Assembly (NCBI GenBank): GCA_036785705.1
Contig: JAWUZG010000070.1
Coordinates: 3,855,001 to 3,919,000 of the forward strand
DNA from: Acanthornis magna
Lineage: Eukaryota; Chordata; Aves; Passeriformes; Acanthizidae
DNA length: 64,000 nucleotides
Direction of reading: 5' to 3'
Shown here piece by piece: positions 26,901 to 39,000 of the stretch. The stretch's first letter is position 1; the number at the start of each line of letters is the position of its first letter. The notes below the pieces were generated by a model that saw only the letters and a list, made by a program, of their open reading frames with translations, searched no databases and was not told the origin of the DNA. Made by a program: the position numbers and the translations under genes.

Positions 26901-28058
26901 TTCTGAGACAGCTGGAGCTTACCAGGTACATTGAGTAAACCCAATGTCTTCTTCAGGGGCAAACAGGGCTTCGAGAGGGAATCTCTTGTATTGAACAGCA
27001 GTAAAACCCCAAAATTGGCTCTTGCTGATGGTACGTGGCACAGTTAGAGCTCATTGCAAGCTTTAACTGATAGCAGTTCCTTTCTCAGTGTGAGATTTCA
27101 TTTTCTTCTGGGTAGCTGGCTGTGCTCGGTGTCAGCACACATAAAGCAGCCTGGCAGCAGCGGGCTCCACACTGAGCTGGGAAAGCACCCCCTGGGAAGG
27201 AGAAGAAAACCTCTTCTTAGCATCCTGTCCACTCTGGGACTGTGCAGCGCTGTCACCATGTCAAGGTTGAGCTCATACATTATGGATATTGATCTACAGG
27301 ATATTTTATCATTCAAAGCAAAGAAGCTGGGGTGCACTGGGAGAGCAGGAGAAAGCAGGAGAAGCCATTCTCAATAGTGCCACATTAATTAACCCCCAAA
27401 ATTACATGGGATTAATCGAAATACCTCTGCCACAATCCAGCCCATTGAGCCAGCTAGAAGAGCACTTTCACCGATTTTGAGGGAGACCTCCTCTGCAGAA
27501 ACAGCTAAAACCAGTCCCCAAGTACTTTGTAGGCTTCCAGGATTCAGATCAGGTGTTAACCTTGTCCTGAAGCCAAGGAAAAGACCTTCCCCTCTCTCTG
27601 CCAACACTAACGTATGTGGGAGTTGTGGGAACGCTGCTGAAGGTGCAATCCATAAACATATGCAGGTACAATTCATGAAACACCAGCTGGCAGCCAAATG
27701 GGAGTGAGGATTTAGCAGGTGATAAATGGCAGATGAGCACACGCTGTCTTTGATCAAAGATTACTGTGGGTGTCACACAACAGCCGCCAGCCTGCCCGTG
27801 GAAGGGGGGAGCAGGAGCACAGCTTTCCAGGGGAAACAATTCCAGCTCCTGAGGCTGCAGGGCACCATGAGCAGTACAGCTGTTACATTTGTTGGCTCAG
27901 GAAATCCATGGAAGGGGCTGCGAAGGAGCAGCCTGCCCGTGGGAGGGATTATCACGCCCATTTATCTCATCCTGGTGCACCCAGAAGGCTCTGGAGCACT
28001 TCCTTAGAAAGTCGTAAAGATCCACAATCACAGTGCAATTGAACTCACAACCATGGTT
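23913..28058. other. Gene-free sequence with one hairpin and an AT-rich block
   Basis: No gene was recognised. A 9-bp hairpin lies at 24786-24812 and is listed separately. The block at about 24980-25160 is AT-rich and texturally like conserved noncoding sequence. At 27050-28050 the DNA is GC-richer and opens several overlapping frames of 60-122 codons on both strands, which is expected where stop codons are rare. The phrase CAGCCTGCCCGTGG occurs twice there (about 27788 and 27930), which may be a small dispersed duplication. Confidence 0.5.
24786..24812. other. Perfect 9-bp hairpin
   Basis: TTTGGTCCT (24786-24794) and AGGACCAAA (24804-24812) are exact reverse complements around a 9-nt TTTTTATGT loop. 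The arms do not extend further. No gene ends upstream of it, so it cannot be assigned a role. Confidence 0.6.
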
Positions 28059-28227
28059 TGTAGGATTTGCCGTCTCTGGGATTTGGTGGTTTGTTTCAGA
28101 CGGTCGGGACGGAGATGAGAGATCTCTGAAGTCAGGTCTTAGAGCATGAGGTTTATTGTGAAAGGGCATGGCTGTAGGGGACCTGCTAGGAGCCGCCTGA
28201 TGCACCTCAAAGCAGGTCAGAGAGGTA

Positions 28228-28249
28228 AGAGAGAGAGAGAGAAAAAAAA
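28228..28249. repeat. (GA)n followed by poly-A
   Basis: An alternating AG run grades into a run of nine A. It lies inside the LTR-like element and directly precedes the TAGAA pentanucleotide array, forming one compound purine-rich microsatellite. Confidence 0.85.
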
Positions 28250-28260
28250 AGTACAGAATA

Positions 28261-28315
28261 TAGAATAGAATAGAATAGAATAGAATAGAATAGAATAGAA
28301 TAGAATAGAATAGAA
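28261..28315. repeat. (TAGAA)11 pentanucleotide microsatellite
   Basis: Eleven perfect, uninterrupted TAGAA units fill 55 bases. Partial units precede the array at 28256-28260. The absence of interruptions suggests it is young and probably length-polymorphic. It lies inside the LTR-like element at 28059-28396, between its possible TATA and poly(A) signals on the minus strand. Confidence 0.97.
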
Positions 28316-29819
28316 TCCTGTGGTTGCCGTTTACAATACAATAAATCTCCTTCTGTTCTGAATATAACCAATCTAGAACAAGCTACAAATCCTACAACAT
28401 TTACATACAGCCTATGAGAGTCATTGCATTACCATACGGCGTTACATTTTAAACTCTAAAAACTGCTTTTTGGACCCTCTGCCAAGTTGGTAGGGTCTGC
28501 TCTGACCCTTGGACCGGCCTGCAAGCAGAGGGGATTGTTTAATCAAAAGGGGGATTAATTTCAGTGGCCATACCATTGTTTTCCAGTTATTTAGTAACTG
28601 GGGTTTGGTATCTCAAAGCTTGTCTTCATTTCAATCTCTGTTATAGTTTCCATATTCTCAGCATCTTTTGCCAGGTAATCATATTTATAAGGCTTTCCTA
28701 TTTCATCCTCCCCAACAATGGTTACTTCAGAACATTTTGGGAAGGTTTCATTTCAATGGCTGGTTCTTGACCAGCGTCCTTGCTGGTAGTTAGTAAGACT
28801 ACTGCTTGTGTTATGTGCTTGGCTCTGTAAATTCTAAGTTAAGTAATCCCAAATAAAATATTCTTCAAGAGGACAACTAGAAGGAAAAGTGAGGCAACTT
28901 TTTGCTTGTTTGAAAATTTCTCACCAAAATAAATATTTATTCATGTGAAAAAAATCCAGAATATGGTGATTTTTAATCAGATTGGAAAAAAAAATCTGAA
29001 AATATATTCCCAAATCGTTTTAGAAATGCTTCACATTTTTAAATTTTGAAGAAAAACCCTACTGACTAAACAAAGCTTTGCTTAGCTAGAGGAAATGTAG
29101 AGGGTTTTTTTTCTGTGAGAAAATAAAAAAGTTGTGCTTCAAGTGACCTGAAAGGATCTTTTTAATGGCAGGAGGTGCAGTTATTTGCACAACTCAGCCT
29201 GTCACTCAGCTGAATTGACAAAGATCACAAGTTGTGACAATTTCTGGGTCAACTTTAGTCTTCTATCAATTTTGTAGCTAATATACATTGACAGCAAGCA
29301 CACTTGGGTACACTGGTAATTGGGCGTCTTGTGAATACTTAATGACATTGTTTAATTTGAAATATGTTTTCTCTATTGGTATTCTGATCAGCTCTGCATG
29401 GAGGAGGGGAAGCCTGTTTCTGCTCCTGAGCCTGCCCTGGAAAAACAGCACTGGCAGGAATAAATGGGAGTGTTAGATCTTGTTCTTAAAATCCAGAGGA
29501 ACCGTGGAATGGGGTCACCCAGCAATGCCTGTGGGACTTTGGCTCCCCACACCCCACACATTCGAAGGCTCCAAACTCCCTCCAACTCTGCAGAACTAAC
29601 TGAAGAGTGTTAACATGAAATCTGTGATTGCAGAAGTATTTTCCCTTTGGGTAAAAAAGAGAGTTTTAATACTTTGTTTCTGGTACATCCATGTTGATGC
29701 AATCTCATTTGAACTAAGGCTCTTGCATTTGCAAAAAAAGTCTTTTACAAAACTCTATTGCACATGACTGTGTAACTGTCTCATCAAACCAGCAGCACTT
29801 CTCTCTACAGTAGTGCTTT

Positions 29820-30460
29820 TGCTAATTGATTCTCTTTTAAAAATGGTAAAAATTATTGGAATTGAATTAATTTTTCAAAAACCTTTAGCAAAGTACTTTA
29901 CAAGGATGAAATATTCCCCCAATATACCTCCTATCGTATGATTAACTGTGGTGGCATTATCCACCTGTAATTTAGGGCAAAATTGAGCCCTCAGTGAGCA
30001 GGTGGACTTAAGCCTGACTTTAGAAATGATAGATGCATTCAACAGCAATAGCTGTAGCTCATTATATCACCTGAAATGTGTTTTAGTCACATAAAGTATT
30101 TAATTTAAATGATTCCAGCACTTGTGATAGACAGAAGCAGGGAGGATGGCCTCAAATATTAACAGTTTCATTAGTCTTTAAGCTGCCAGTCATTAGCTAA
30201 CTTCTCCCTTGTTAATAGTAATGCTTGCATGAGTCTGTGCTGAATAATGGATTGAAGACTTTCCCCACTAGCAGGCGGGCCAGTGGCAATTGTAATTTAA
30301 AAAGCAGGTTAGTAAAATTATATTTAGGGAGCTATAAAAGTGGTTTAAACAGAGCTTGAGCTGTCCTGAGATGCTTTATTAGGCAAAGGATGTTGACAGA
30401 CAGTAGGAGCACTTGATGTTCACTACATGCCTGAAGCTTTGAAATTGTAGACTTTATAAA
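29820..30460. promoter_or_regulatory. Candidate conserved noncoding block
   Basis: This 600-base segment is AT-rich without microsatellite character. It carries many ATTA/TAAT cores and sequences such as GTAATTTAAAAAG and TTATATCACCTGA. Stops occur in all frames and CpG is nearly absent. Such texture is typical of developmental enhancers in gene deserts, but I cannot test conservation here, so the call rests on pattern recognition. Confidence 0.25.
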
Positions 30461-31489
30461 AACAATGTTTAACATCTGACTTATCTACAGAGCGGTGGAA
30501 AGACAAAGAAATAAGAATGTAATGCTTCTTTTTATTTTCTTTTTATCAGCAGCCTTCTCCCGAAAGGAAGATTGCCACCGTGCCAGCTGAGAGAAGGTAA
30601 GAGAGGCAGAGCCAGGGATGCGGAGTGTGATTGTTAGGTAAGTGAAGGTTGGATTTCTTTGCACACACATACACAAGGAGTAACTGCAGAGGCAATCTCA
30701 TCTTTCAGGAATTCCTCACCAAAGTCATTGCCTGCCTGCCTGCCAGGGGAAAAGTGTCTCAAAAATTGATTGTAATTAGAGAGCTAAGTACAGAGCCAGT
30801 TCTCCTGACTCCCTTACACGTGCCCTTTCCCCTGACCCTGATAAACACAGCCTCATGTGTTCATCCTCAAAAGGTGGAATCCCGCTAGGATAATGGGCAC
30901 TTCAGGCTGTTTATTGGAAGAACAAGGTTTCTGGGGAATGCACTGCTTTCAGATGAAGTAAGGCAGACCGGAAAATAACAGCAGATGAAAGCTTTAGTGA
31001 ATCAAAGTGGAGGAAGACCTGGTTGTGCTGTTTAACACTGGATGTTAGATGTGGCTGAGATGTCAACTGGCTTTTGTTTCTTCACATAATCTTTATGCAA
31101 ATACAAATGTGTCGGCCACTCTTTGAGGGGCTGGAGCTGTGCTTTGCTGAATTTTGCACCTTGGTGAATTGAAATGTACAACCTAGGCAAGACAGTTGTT
31201 TGTTTGTTTGTTTGGGTTTTTATTTGTCATTGTGAATTCTGCATAAACTCAGTCCTGTGGGAGCTGTTACAGAAGGTGGTAATTCTCTCAAAACATGACA
31301 GCTTTATCCATGATAACAAATACTACCTGAAACTGCTCCTGCAGAGTCCAGAGAAAGATGTGGGGGTTTTTGCTGAAAGACTAAAACATTAACAAAGATC
31401 ATCAGCAATGCTCTGTGAGCCCAATAAAATGGAAACATCGTATAGTATTAGGCCAACTTAAATTACTAAGGCTGGTTGGCATTCTTTCC

Positions 31490-31660
31490 AAAACAAGTGA
31501 AGATTGGGCTTTGGACACAAGCTGTGAGCTGTGTAAAATTGCCTCTGCTAAATATATGCTAATTGGCATACGAATGAGATTTTGTTAATCTTCTGCCTAA
31601 ATAAGTAGGTAGAGAAAAGCTGGGAGCGAGTCCTCATTTCTCCCTTGTAAGAAAAAAGAG
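31490..31660. promoter_or_regulatory. Candidate regulatory block with octamer-like palindrome
   Basis: At 31555-31570 the sequence TATGCTAATTGGCATA is a 16-base palindrome with one mismatched pair. Its left half, ATGCTAAT, is one base from the POU-factor octamer ATGCAAAT. The surrounding block is AT-rich with TAAT cores. Regulatory function is inference. Confidence 0.25.
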
Positions 31661-31911
31661 GTGTTATCTTAATAATTTATATTAGCAAATATAATGCAAA
31701 TATGTGTTTGTAGATACAGCAGACAATTAGTAATCATTATTTGGGAACAATATGCAAAAAAATGTGTTCCTGCTTTAGTAAAGTACTTCTGAGGATTAAA
31801 ATTGACAGAATCCCACCCAAACTGTACATTTAGACACATTGAATGCAGTTCTTTGTTCATAAAATTCAAGTAATGGAATTAAACTGGGAGCCAAGAAAGG
31901 GCTTCCTCTGC

Positions 31912-31933
31912 TTTTTTTCTTTTTTTTTTTTTT
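31912..31933. repeat. T-rich tract
   Basis: Twenty-one of 22 bases are T, broken by one C. No attached retroposon was recognised. Confidence 0.9.
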
Positions 31934-34559
31934 GTTTCAATTCAGTAACACATTTATTAAGTGCCATAATATGAAGAATAAATCATTGCATTTTTAAGGG
32001 CTTAATGGTATTTCACACTGAGGACAAATCTTTGAGTCTTCAGGCTGCTGAGCACTGTAGCAGGTGATATTTACTAAATTTCAGAAGGAACACAATGCAG
32101 CACATGAAACAGGCAGGATTTCAAAGAGTGTGTGTATGTGTGGACAGCAACTGGAATGAGCTGTGCCTTTGATTTGCCCAGGAAACAAGAGGCTGAATTC
32201 CTGGGGGTGTTGGAGCCGGGATGATGTCTTTCCCTTTGGGGCACTACTTTGCATTGGCTGGTGGTGGCCAGCAAGCCTGTTATTCTCAGGACCCCTTCTG
32301 GTCTCTGCTTGTGGACCAAGCAGTGAGAGGTGTTATCAAAGGCACCATTCAGCTAAAGCAAGTTCTGCAATATAAGGAGCGGTGAGCTGAGAATTGTCAT
32401 TTAGCATTACAAGGATATTCTGCTTTTCTTCACAGTAAATGCAACTTACTTGCCATAATGAAGAAATGGGTAGTACTTTACACAACTTATACATTTTTTA
32501 GCACACCTAAGGCAAAGTTCATTAATTATGTCACAAATCACCTTTGTGTAGCTTCAGAGACAGCATACATTATAAAAAATGTTTAATACATGAACATAAT
32601 GCTCTGTGTCTTATTAATACTGTGCTCAGTAAAAGGGGAAAAATCCATTCTAGAGTGTATATGGATGGATGTATTTACATGCAGTGTTGTGTTTATGCAG
32701 TAGTAAGCATCAAACCCACTCATCCCCTCATGACAAATGCACTTCTCAGAGGAACTTCTTTTTCCTCTCTAAGGCAGTCAGAGCTGAGGAATGGCTCATT
32801 AGGTGCCCAGCATGCACCATTAGGTAATGCAGGTAGCCCTTCATGCAAGCTTGGGTAATATTCAGACCCCTCACCTTGGCCTTCACTGCTGCCAAGAGGA
32901 AAAGCATTGCCAAGCACGACACTGAGCCTAAGGCGGTAAAATCTCTTCGCTTTCATGTCTTTCTAGTCTATATCAAATAGCATTTTCATTTTCACTCAAA
33001 CAGAATTACATTCTTTGGCTATACCACCCTGTGCCATTACGTGGCTAGCAGAGAAGTTTGTGCCCTAGAGAAAAAACTTTCTTCAATAATGCATATTTCC
33101 TGTCAAAAGTTTCCCACCCTGCAGGGCAGGTGAAGTGCTAAGATTCAAATCACACAAGGGAATGGCAGAGATGTTGAACCTTTCTCTGCATTCCCAGCAT
33201 GGGGAAAACAGAGCAGCACCTTTCATTCATGACAGGACGTGCCTGATCCATTATAGCACGCCACATTTTTCTTACTGTGTAGGTTCAATCTTACAAAAAT
33301 ATGGCTGTCTTTTACAAATTATCAGAATTCCTTCCTCTTCTTTGTAGGGAATACAAGAAGTATCTCCTGTGCCTCTTAGCAGTTTGCATTGGAAATAGAA
33401 TAAATTCTGGTGTCTGTTCCTCAATTGTTCTGTTGAAATGTAGCATTTAACAGGGGAAGAATCATTTTAATTCCATCTTCCTGTAACTTGCCATTTTTTA
33501 ATGTTATAAATTATGTCCTCTTGTAAGTTGGAATAATGTTTATTCACAAGTTTGGAGCGGGTCTCTCTAGGAGTACTGCGTGAGATCTGTTTGCATAGCA
33601 CCTGCATGGGGAGCATTGGTGGATGAAGCTTTGTCACTCAGTGACCCCCAGCGTGTATTTGTTCGTTTAGCATGAGCCAGGAGTGGCTCTCTGGCAGGCA
33701 GGGGGGCTGGGAGAGGAGCTAGGGATCGACAGTGCCATGTGGGACCACTGCTAGGGCAGTGTGAGGGTCTGCTGTGAGCTCAGTCCCATCTGCTGGGACC
33801 CACCCTGAGCACAGCCTTGGTAGTGGAAGTTCTGCTCTGCCCAGCATAACGAAAGAGCAGATTTGAAAAAGTCAACAGAAATGAAACCGGGAAACAGCAG
33901 AAACAACACAGGTCAAAAGGCACTTGCAGGAAAGAGCAATAGCTGGATATGAAGCCCTCAGAAGTAATGTCACCCCTGTGAGCACAGTGGGCTTCCCAGA
34001 TTGAACTGCACTGCCTTGAAACAAACTTCACAAACTGGAATTGCAACATTATGAAAACAACCAACCAGAAAACGTTCAAGAAGTCAAAGGATAAATCTTT
34101 TGCCTAGGAAAAGTAGCTGAGGAAATCAAATATTGTGAAAAACACCTTGCAGAATATAGTTCAAAAAGGTGATTGGAGAGAAAGAACCCTTTTTTTAGTG
34201 ATGTAAGGATGTAAATAAAACAGTTTCTAGAGAAGTTTCTATTAAAATGTTCCTGCAGCAGACTTGGGAACTGAGGAAATAGTAGAAGTTCTGTGCTTGT
34301 GTCCACAGAGAAAGAGGTCTTTCAGCAGTTAATGTCATGGACTGTTCTTCAGAACAACTTTGAGTTAGCAAGACAATGCTGGCAAGTGGTTTTGTTGCTC
34401 TGTTTCCAGTGTGAAGTAGAGTCAGAGGGTTTTAGACTCTGTTCCCCCAAAGAAATGTATCCCATCCTAAATGGAAATGTGAAGTTACACCTAGGAGTCT
34501 TATATCTGCATTTTACTGTCCGTCTCCATGTGCTTTGCTCTTTTACTGGGAGAACAGCT

Positions 34560-35200
34560 CATGTCTGAAGGCATATTCTCCAAGCAATTAATTAGCCCCC
34601 ATATTTGTGTAATTGTATTGTCCTACTTGTTGTAATTGAGCTACACAGATTTGGCACTCGACTGCTCTATATACCTTGCACTCCCACGGGTGAGCTGTGT
34701 AACAAATTGGTGCAGCTCATTTGGAAGGCAGGGAAAGAAATGTGCATGGCTAATGGGCTCCATGATGTATGAGGGCAGCCCGTGCTGGGCTGCCTTGCTG
34801 AGTATCTTGGCTGCACAGACCTCCTGATAAATGAGCAGCCTTTCCAAGAATCAGGGCAGACAGGAGATGCTAAATAAGTACTAATAGGCTACAGAAAGGA
34901 TTATGCTCAGCAATGAGGGCTTTTTTTCCATAATTCCAGATAGCAAACTGTGTTAGTCATGCTAATGTGATACAGTATTTGTGACTGCCTTGACATTGTC
35001 CATTTAAATATTTGGGAAGCTGCTTCTTTCATGTCTGCATGTCCAAGTACATTGTGCTGGATTAGCTCTAGTCAATTTAGCACTGTATTGTCAACTTCAG
35101 TTAAAACAAATGTCATGGGCTACTTCATCACCGAGTGACCTGCACTCATTATACAAAAATTGGCATTTATAAACAGCTCTTCCATGAGACTGTCTTCAGT
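34560..35200. promoter_or_regulatory. Candidate conserved noncoding block
   Basis: The segment contains AATTAATTAG, several TGTAATTG and TCATGCTAATGTG strings, and ATTTAAATATTTGG. It has smooth composition and no repeats. Stops occur in all frames, apart from a 63-68 codon sense/antisense pair at 34636-34847 without domain character. Homeodomain and POU-like cores are frequent. An enhancer role is a guess that cross-species alignment could settle. Confidence 0.25.
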
Positions 35201-36000
35201 TTGTGAGTGACTGAGGGAGGTTACATCCTGGCAGCTGTTGCATTCTGGATCTGCTGAGGCACCTGGAGCATCCTGTGCTCATTCAGTTCAAACAAACAAA
35301 CCAACCCTCCTGCATCTGGATACAAGAAACTGCCATTTTACTTTGTGGTGACAGATCTGCAAGGCTGATGTCACTTGTTTATATGGCAAAAGGGAGATCG
35401 ATAAACTCACAGGGAATTCAGAGCTCACACACGGCATTTCCTAGGGAGGATTAGCTGAAAGGAAATGTCTGACAGCTCTGTGTCAGCTTTCACATTGCAA
35501 GCTGAAATATTCTTTCTTTCCCTTCACAGTCTGATGGAAATGAGAGATGCTAAACTGCTATTCACTTAAATCTTGGCCAGTCATTAAGCAAGAAGTGTTG
35601 TATCAGCTCAGTAATTTTGTCTGCCTGGAATATCCTAGACCTTTAGCAATTACTTAGGAACACATCAGCCTTTCCTGCCAGTCAAGTCTAATCATTAGTC
35701 CTACCATCCTTACCCCAAAACCTGCCAATGCATCTTAAGCTGGAGCCTGCTAAGGGTTCACAATGTAGATTGACGTGAAAGGGCCAGAAACTTCCAGAAA
35801 TGTTTTCTTCCTCTTTGCAGTTTGAATCTTCTTGATGAAGATAGACCTTGTCAACTTCACTACCTTGCTGGCTATTTATTGTGCTGTTTTTACTGCTCCA
35901 GTCGTTACATGTTCAGGACAGATGTTCCAGGGAATGCAGTGGGAACAGAGGTTTTTCTAGAAGCCATGAGACAATAGAAATACTAAATTTAGCATGAGGT

Positions 36001-39000
36001 CTTCCTTCTCTCTTTTCAAAATTCAAAACAATGACGAAAATCTAAAATTGATGAACTGCAGATGCAAAAAATGGTTTTGGTTATATTTTGTTGTATCACA
36101 TGCATGAGTTTAGGGTTTTAAGATCTATTTCTAGGCCATAGCTGCCTCCCTTCCACTCGTTCAAGTGTATCCCCAAGCTGCACGGTCAGTGGCCTTGATC
36201 TACCAGCATGTGTTTTCCTCCCAGTTGCTGGCTTGGAATCCTGTGTGCTTTGGCAGGAACAGCAGCCCTCCAGTGTTTGAAATGGAGCAGCGAGCATGAA
36301 ACTGGATGTAACTTCCTCTCACAATGGGAATGACCCTTCCTTCCTCCAGATGTGCTTTTACAAATACTGAGTTGAAGTAAACTATTCCTTTCACTCACAA
36401 ATTCCACTTTAAGCTGAGTCCTTCCTAGTTGAAGTAACTGCAAGAAGCCCTCATAGTAAGATGTAATCATTCTCTTTGTTTTGATGAGGATAATACCTCT
36501 CGCAGAGCTGTGGCACAAACACACCGAGCTTTGCTTTTAGGCAGGAGGATTTATTTTCCTCATTTTGAAGTGGAAGCTGGTAGGTGGTAGACAGCCCTAT
36601 CTTCTTCTACAAATCTCTGCTGATGCTACTTTTAAAAACAAAATGGATAAAGGTCCCTTAGGAGGTGCAGAGTAAGACAACAAATATTTCCTATCGCTTT
36701 GCCTTTTTTTATTTAGTAACTGCTGATTTGAAAATCTGTCACATTGTGTTTCTTTTGATGTGTCTTGCAAGCTCCTGTACCAGGTAAAGGGAGAGATAAC
36801 ATGGTTCCCTCACTGCAGGCTGGGCTCAGTCTTTCTTCTGAAGGCAAAATGCTTCTGCTTTGTGCTTTGGTCACAGCAAGTCACTGCATCTCCATCTGGC
36901 TGAAACAAAAGGGACCACTGTAGTCCAAAACCGAAAAGGATAACAGGAAAGTACTGTCCCAGTGTTTTCAGATGTGAAAAGGACATTAAAAAGTACACCA
37001 AAAACTCTTACGATTTGGTTTGAGTGGAATTCCAGTCTGCCATATGTAGGAAACATTTTAGATAGTCAGTGTAAAAGTAATGATGATACCGGGACAAAGA
37101 TAAACCTATATCTAAAGAACTCTCAGGCTTTCTCTTTCTTTTTTTTCTTTAAGGACTTCCTTCATATTTTAGCAGTGAATAAATCTTAAATTAATTCTAT
37201 AATAGATGATGGAAAAGCATTTTACAACATGAAAGAACATTCCGCATTTGTTTAAAATTACTTCTTAGAAAATTAATCGCACCATAATTCTTCAGAAAAA
37301 TTAGATTCTTTGTATTTTATTCAGTTTTGGTGAAGTTTTCCATTAATGTGTTTTCTCTGTTTATCCTAGAGATACCATTAATCTGCCAATTTTTTTTTTC
37401 TGGAAATTAGCCTCTCATCATTTCTTCTTTTTTTTTTTCTCTCTCTCTGTTATGTTTATTTCATGTCCTGCTTTCTAAACATCCCCAGACTTCCAGCCTG
37501 CTAACTTGTATATCTTTGGGCAAACCATTTGGCCTCTTTTTCAGTGATCTCCATCTGCTGAGGGGGGACAGTGCTTCCCCATCTCCCTGGGGCTGCATTT
37601 AAATGGACTGATGTTCATAAAATCCTTTCAATGCCTTCTGCCCAAAATTCTCCAAGGAAAACCATGGCACAAAGAGCTGTGGATACCAACTATACTTTGA
37701 AGAAATTGCAAGCAGCCTCTTTTTGTCTTCCCTGTTTACTTTGTTTTTCTGAAATGTTGATGCACTGAAAAGCCAAGCCAGGAAAAATAGGAAAAAAGCT
37801 TTTACTCCAATTTGACAGATTTTTGCTGTTGAATTAAAACTTCAAAGAAAATGAAAATAAAAACTTAGATGCTTTAGCTATCTGACCTTTTATCTTTGAC
37901 TGTGTTCTCAAAACCATTCCCTAAGTAGAGACATTTCATACATACTTGTGACATGAGCCAAGTGTCACATGAAAGGACAGGCTGTTCCCAGAACATTGGG
38001 GTAGGAAGCCTTTACCTAAGTTAAAAGAAACACCTGAACACCCTGTGGCCATGTTATTCTGTAATTATCCGTTCTAGACAAATCATGCTTGCTTTGATAA
38101 ATAAAAGTACATGGGGGATACACGCTTCCCCGGAGGGGATCAGACAGAGAGAGGATTTATAGATCACAAATGCTGGTGGCACAATGGAAATCCAGTACTA
38201 AAAGATCCTCTGATACCAGAGCAATCTCCAACTACTGATATCAAAGTTTATGCTAATTAGTGGTGAGACTAATTGCACTCGCAAAGATGGGTTGTGCACT
38301 TCTGAACTGACTCTGAGTGACAGGTTCCCATTTATACAGGACATAAAACAGAGTCTGCCCTTGTATGACAAGCAAGTCACTTCTGAATTCCAAACCTTTT
38401 ACTTTTCTTGTTGAGCTTGAGCTGCTTGGGCTCAGTGCTAATTTTCATCTTTGTTTTCTGTGCTTTGCCTCCCACATTGTCAGGAAGTGCCGTGTCTGTC
38501 ACCACACTTTCTCTGATGTGCTCAGGTGTGGAACACCTGTTCTGTGTGCCAGGTGGTTACCCTTAATTTCTGTTTTCTCTTAAACACACTTTTACAATGA
38601 ACTCTCCAACCGTGACGCACTGAGAATGAGTCTGCAATGTGCATGAATATGTGCATCTCTCAGTGAATGTTTTTCTGCACACTGCAATTCTAGTACTTAA
38701 GTTCCCTTTTTTGTGGCTATTTTTGCTTTACACAAGATCAGGTTTTGCTACCCTTGTTTGCACAAAACCGCTGTAACATCATTAATAATGACTTTAATGT
38801 ACAATCTTAAAAATCTACTTTTCTGCACCTTGCTGTTCATCGTGTTATTATCTGCATTTTCCCAAAACTGCTCTCAATTTGTAGACCACAAATCACTCGA
38901 TGTGTATATATGGATTCAAAGGAACAAGTTAAAGATAATTCCTCTTCATCAGCTATTAATAGACAGGCTCTCTGTAATGAAAGATGCTGTTGCTGTTTCA

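Larger units (their letters stand above)
28059..28396 (-). mobile_element. Solo LTR-like element with terminal inverted repeats
   Basis: The segment begins TGTAGGATTTG (28059-28069) and ends CAAATCCTACA (28386-28396), exact reverse complements; the match extends one more base on each side. TG...CA-type ends are the rule for LTRs. On the minus strand, AATAAA (plus-strand 28152-28157) is followed by a U5-like region to the end. GGTTATATTC near 28360-28369 could be a weak TATA element. The U3-like part contains the TAGAA microsatellite. No gag, pol or env sequence adjoins it and no target-site duplication is visible. The sequence to about 28560 could belong to the same retroviral family, so the right boundary is less certain than the inverted repeats suggest. 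Confidence 0.55.
28397..36000. other. Gene-free sequence with enhancer-like blocks
   Basis: No gene was recognised; open frames stay at or below about 104 codons and have no visible domain. TTTG repeats occur at about 31196-31215 and a T-rich tract at 31912-31933. Three blocks stand out as compositionally smooth, AT-rich and free of obvious repeats: 29820-30460, 31490-31660 and 34560-35200, listed separately. A G-rich patch at 33600-33800 opens no long frame. Confidence 0.5.

Noticed and set aside
33540..33800. Old LTR suggested by a GTTTATTCACAAG-type string and G-rich sequence
   Set aside because: No paired termini, TATA or target-site duplication could be found. The string is too short to support an element.
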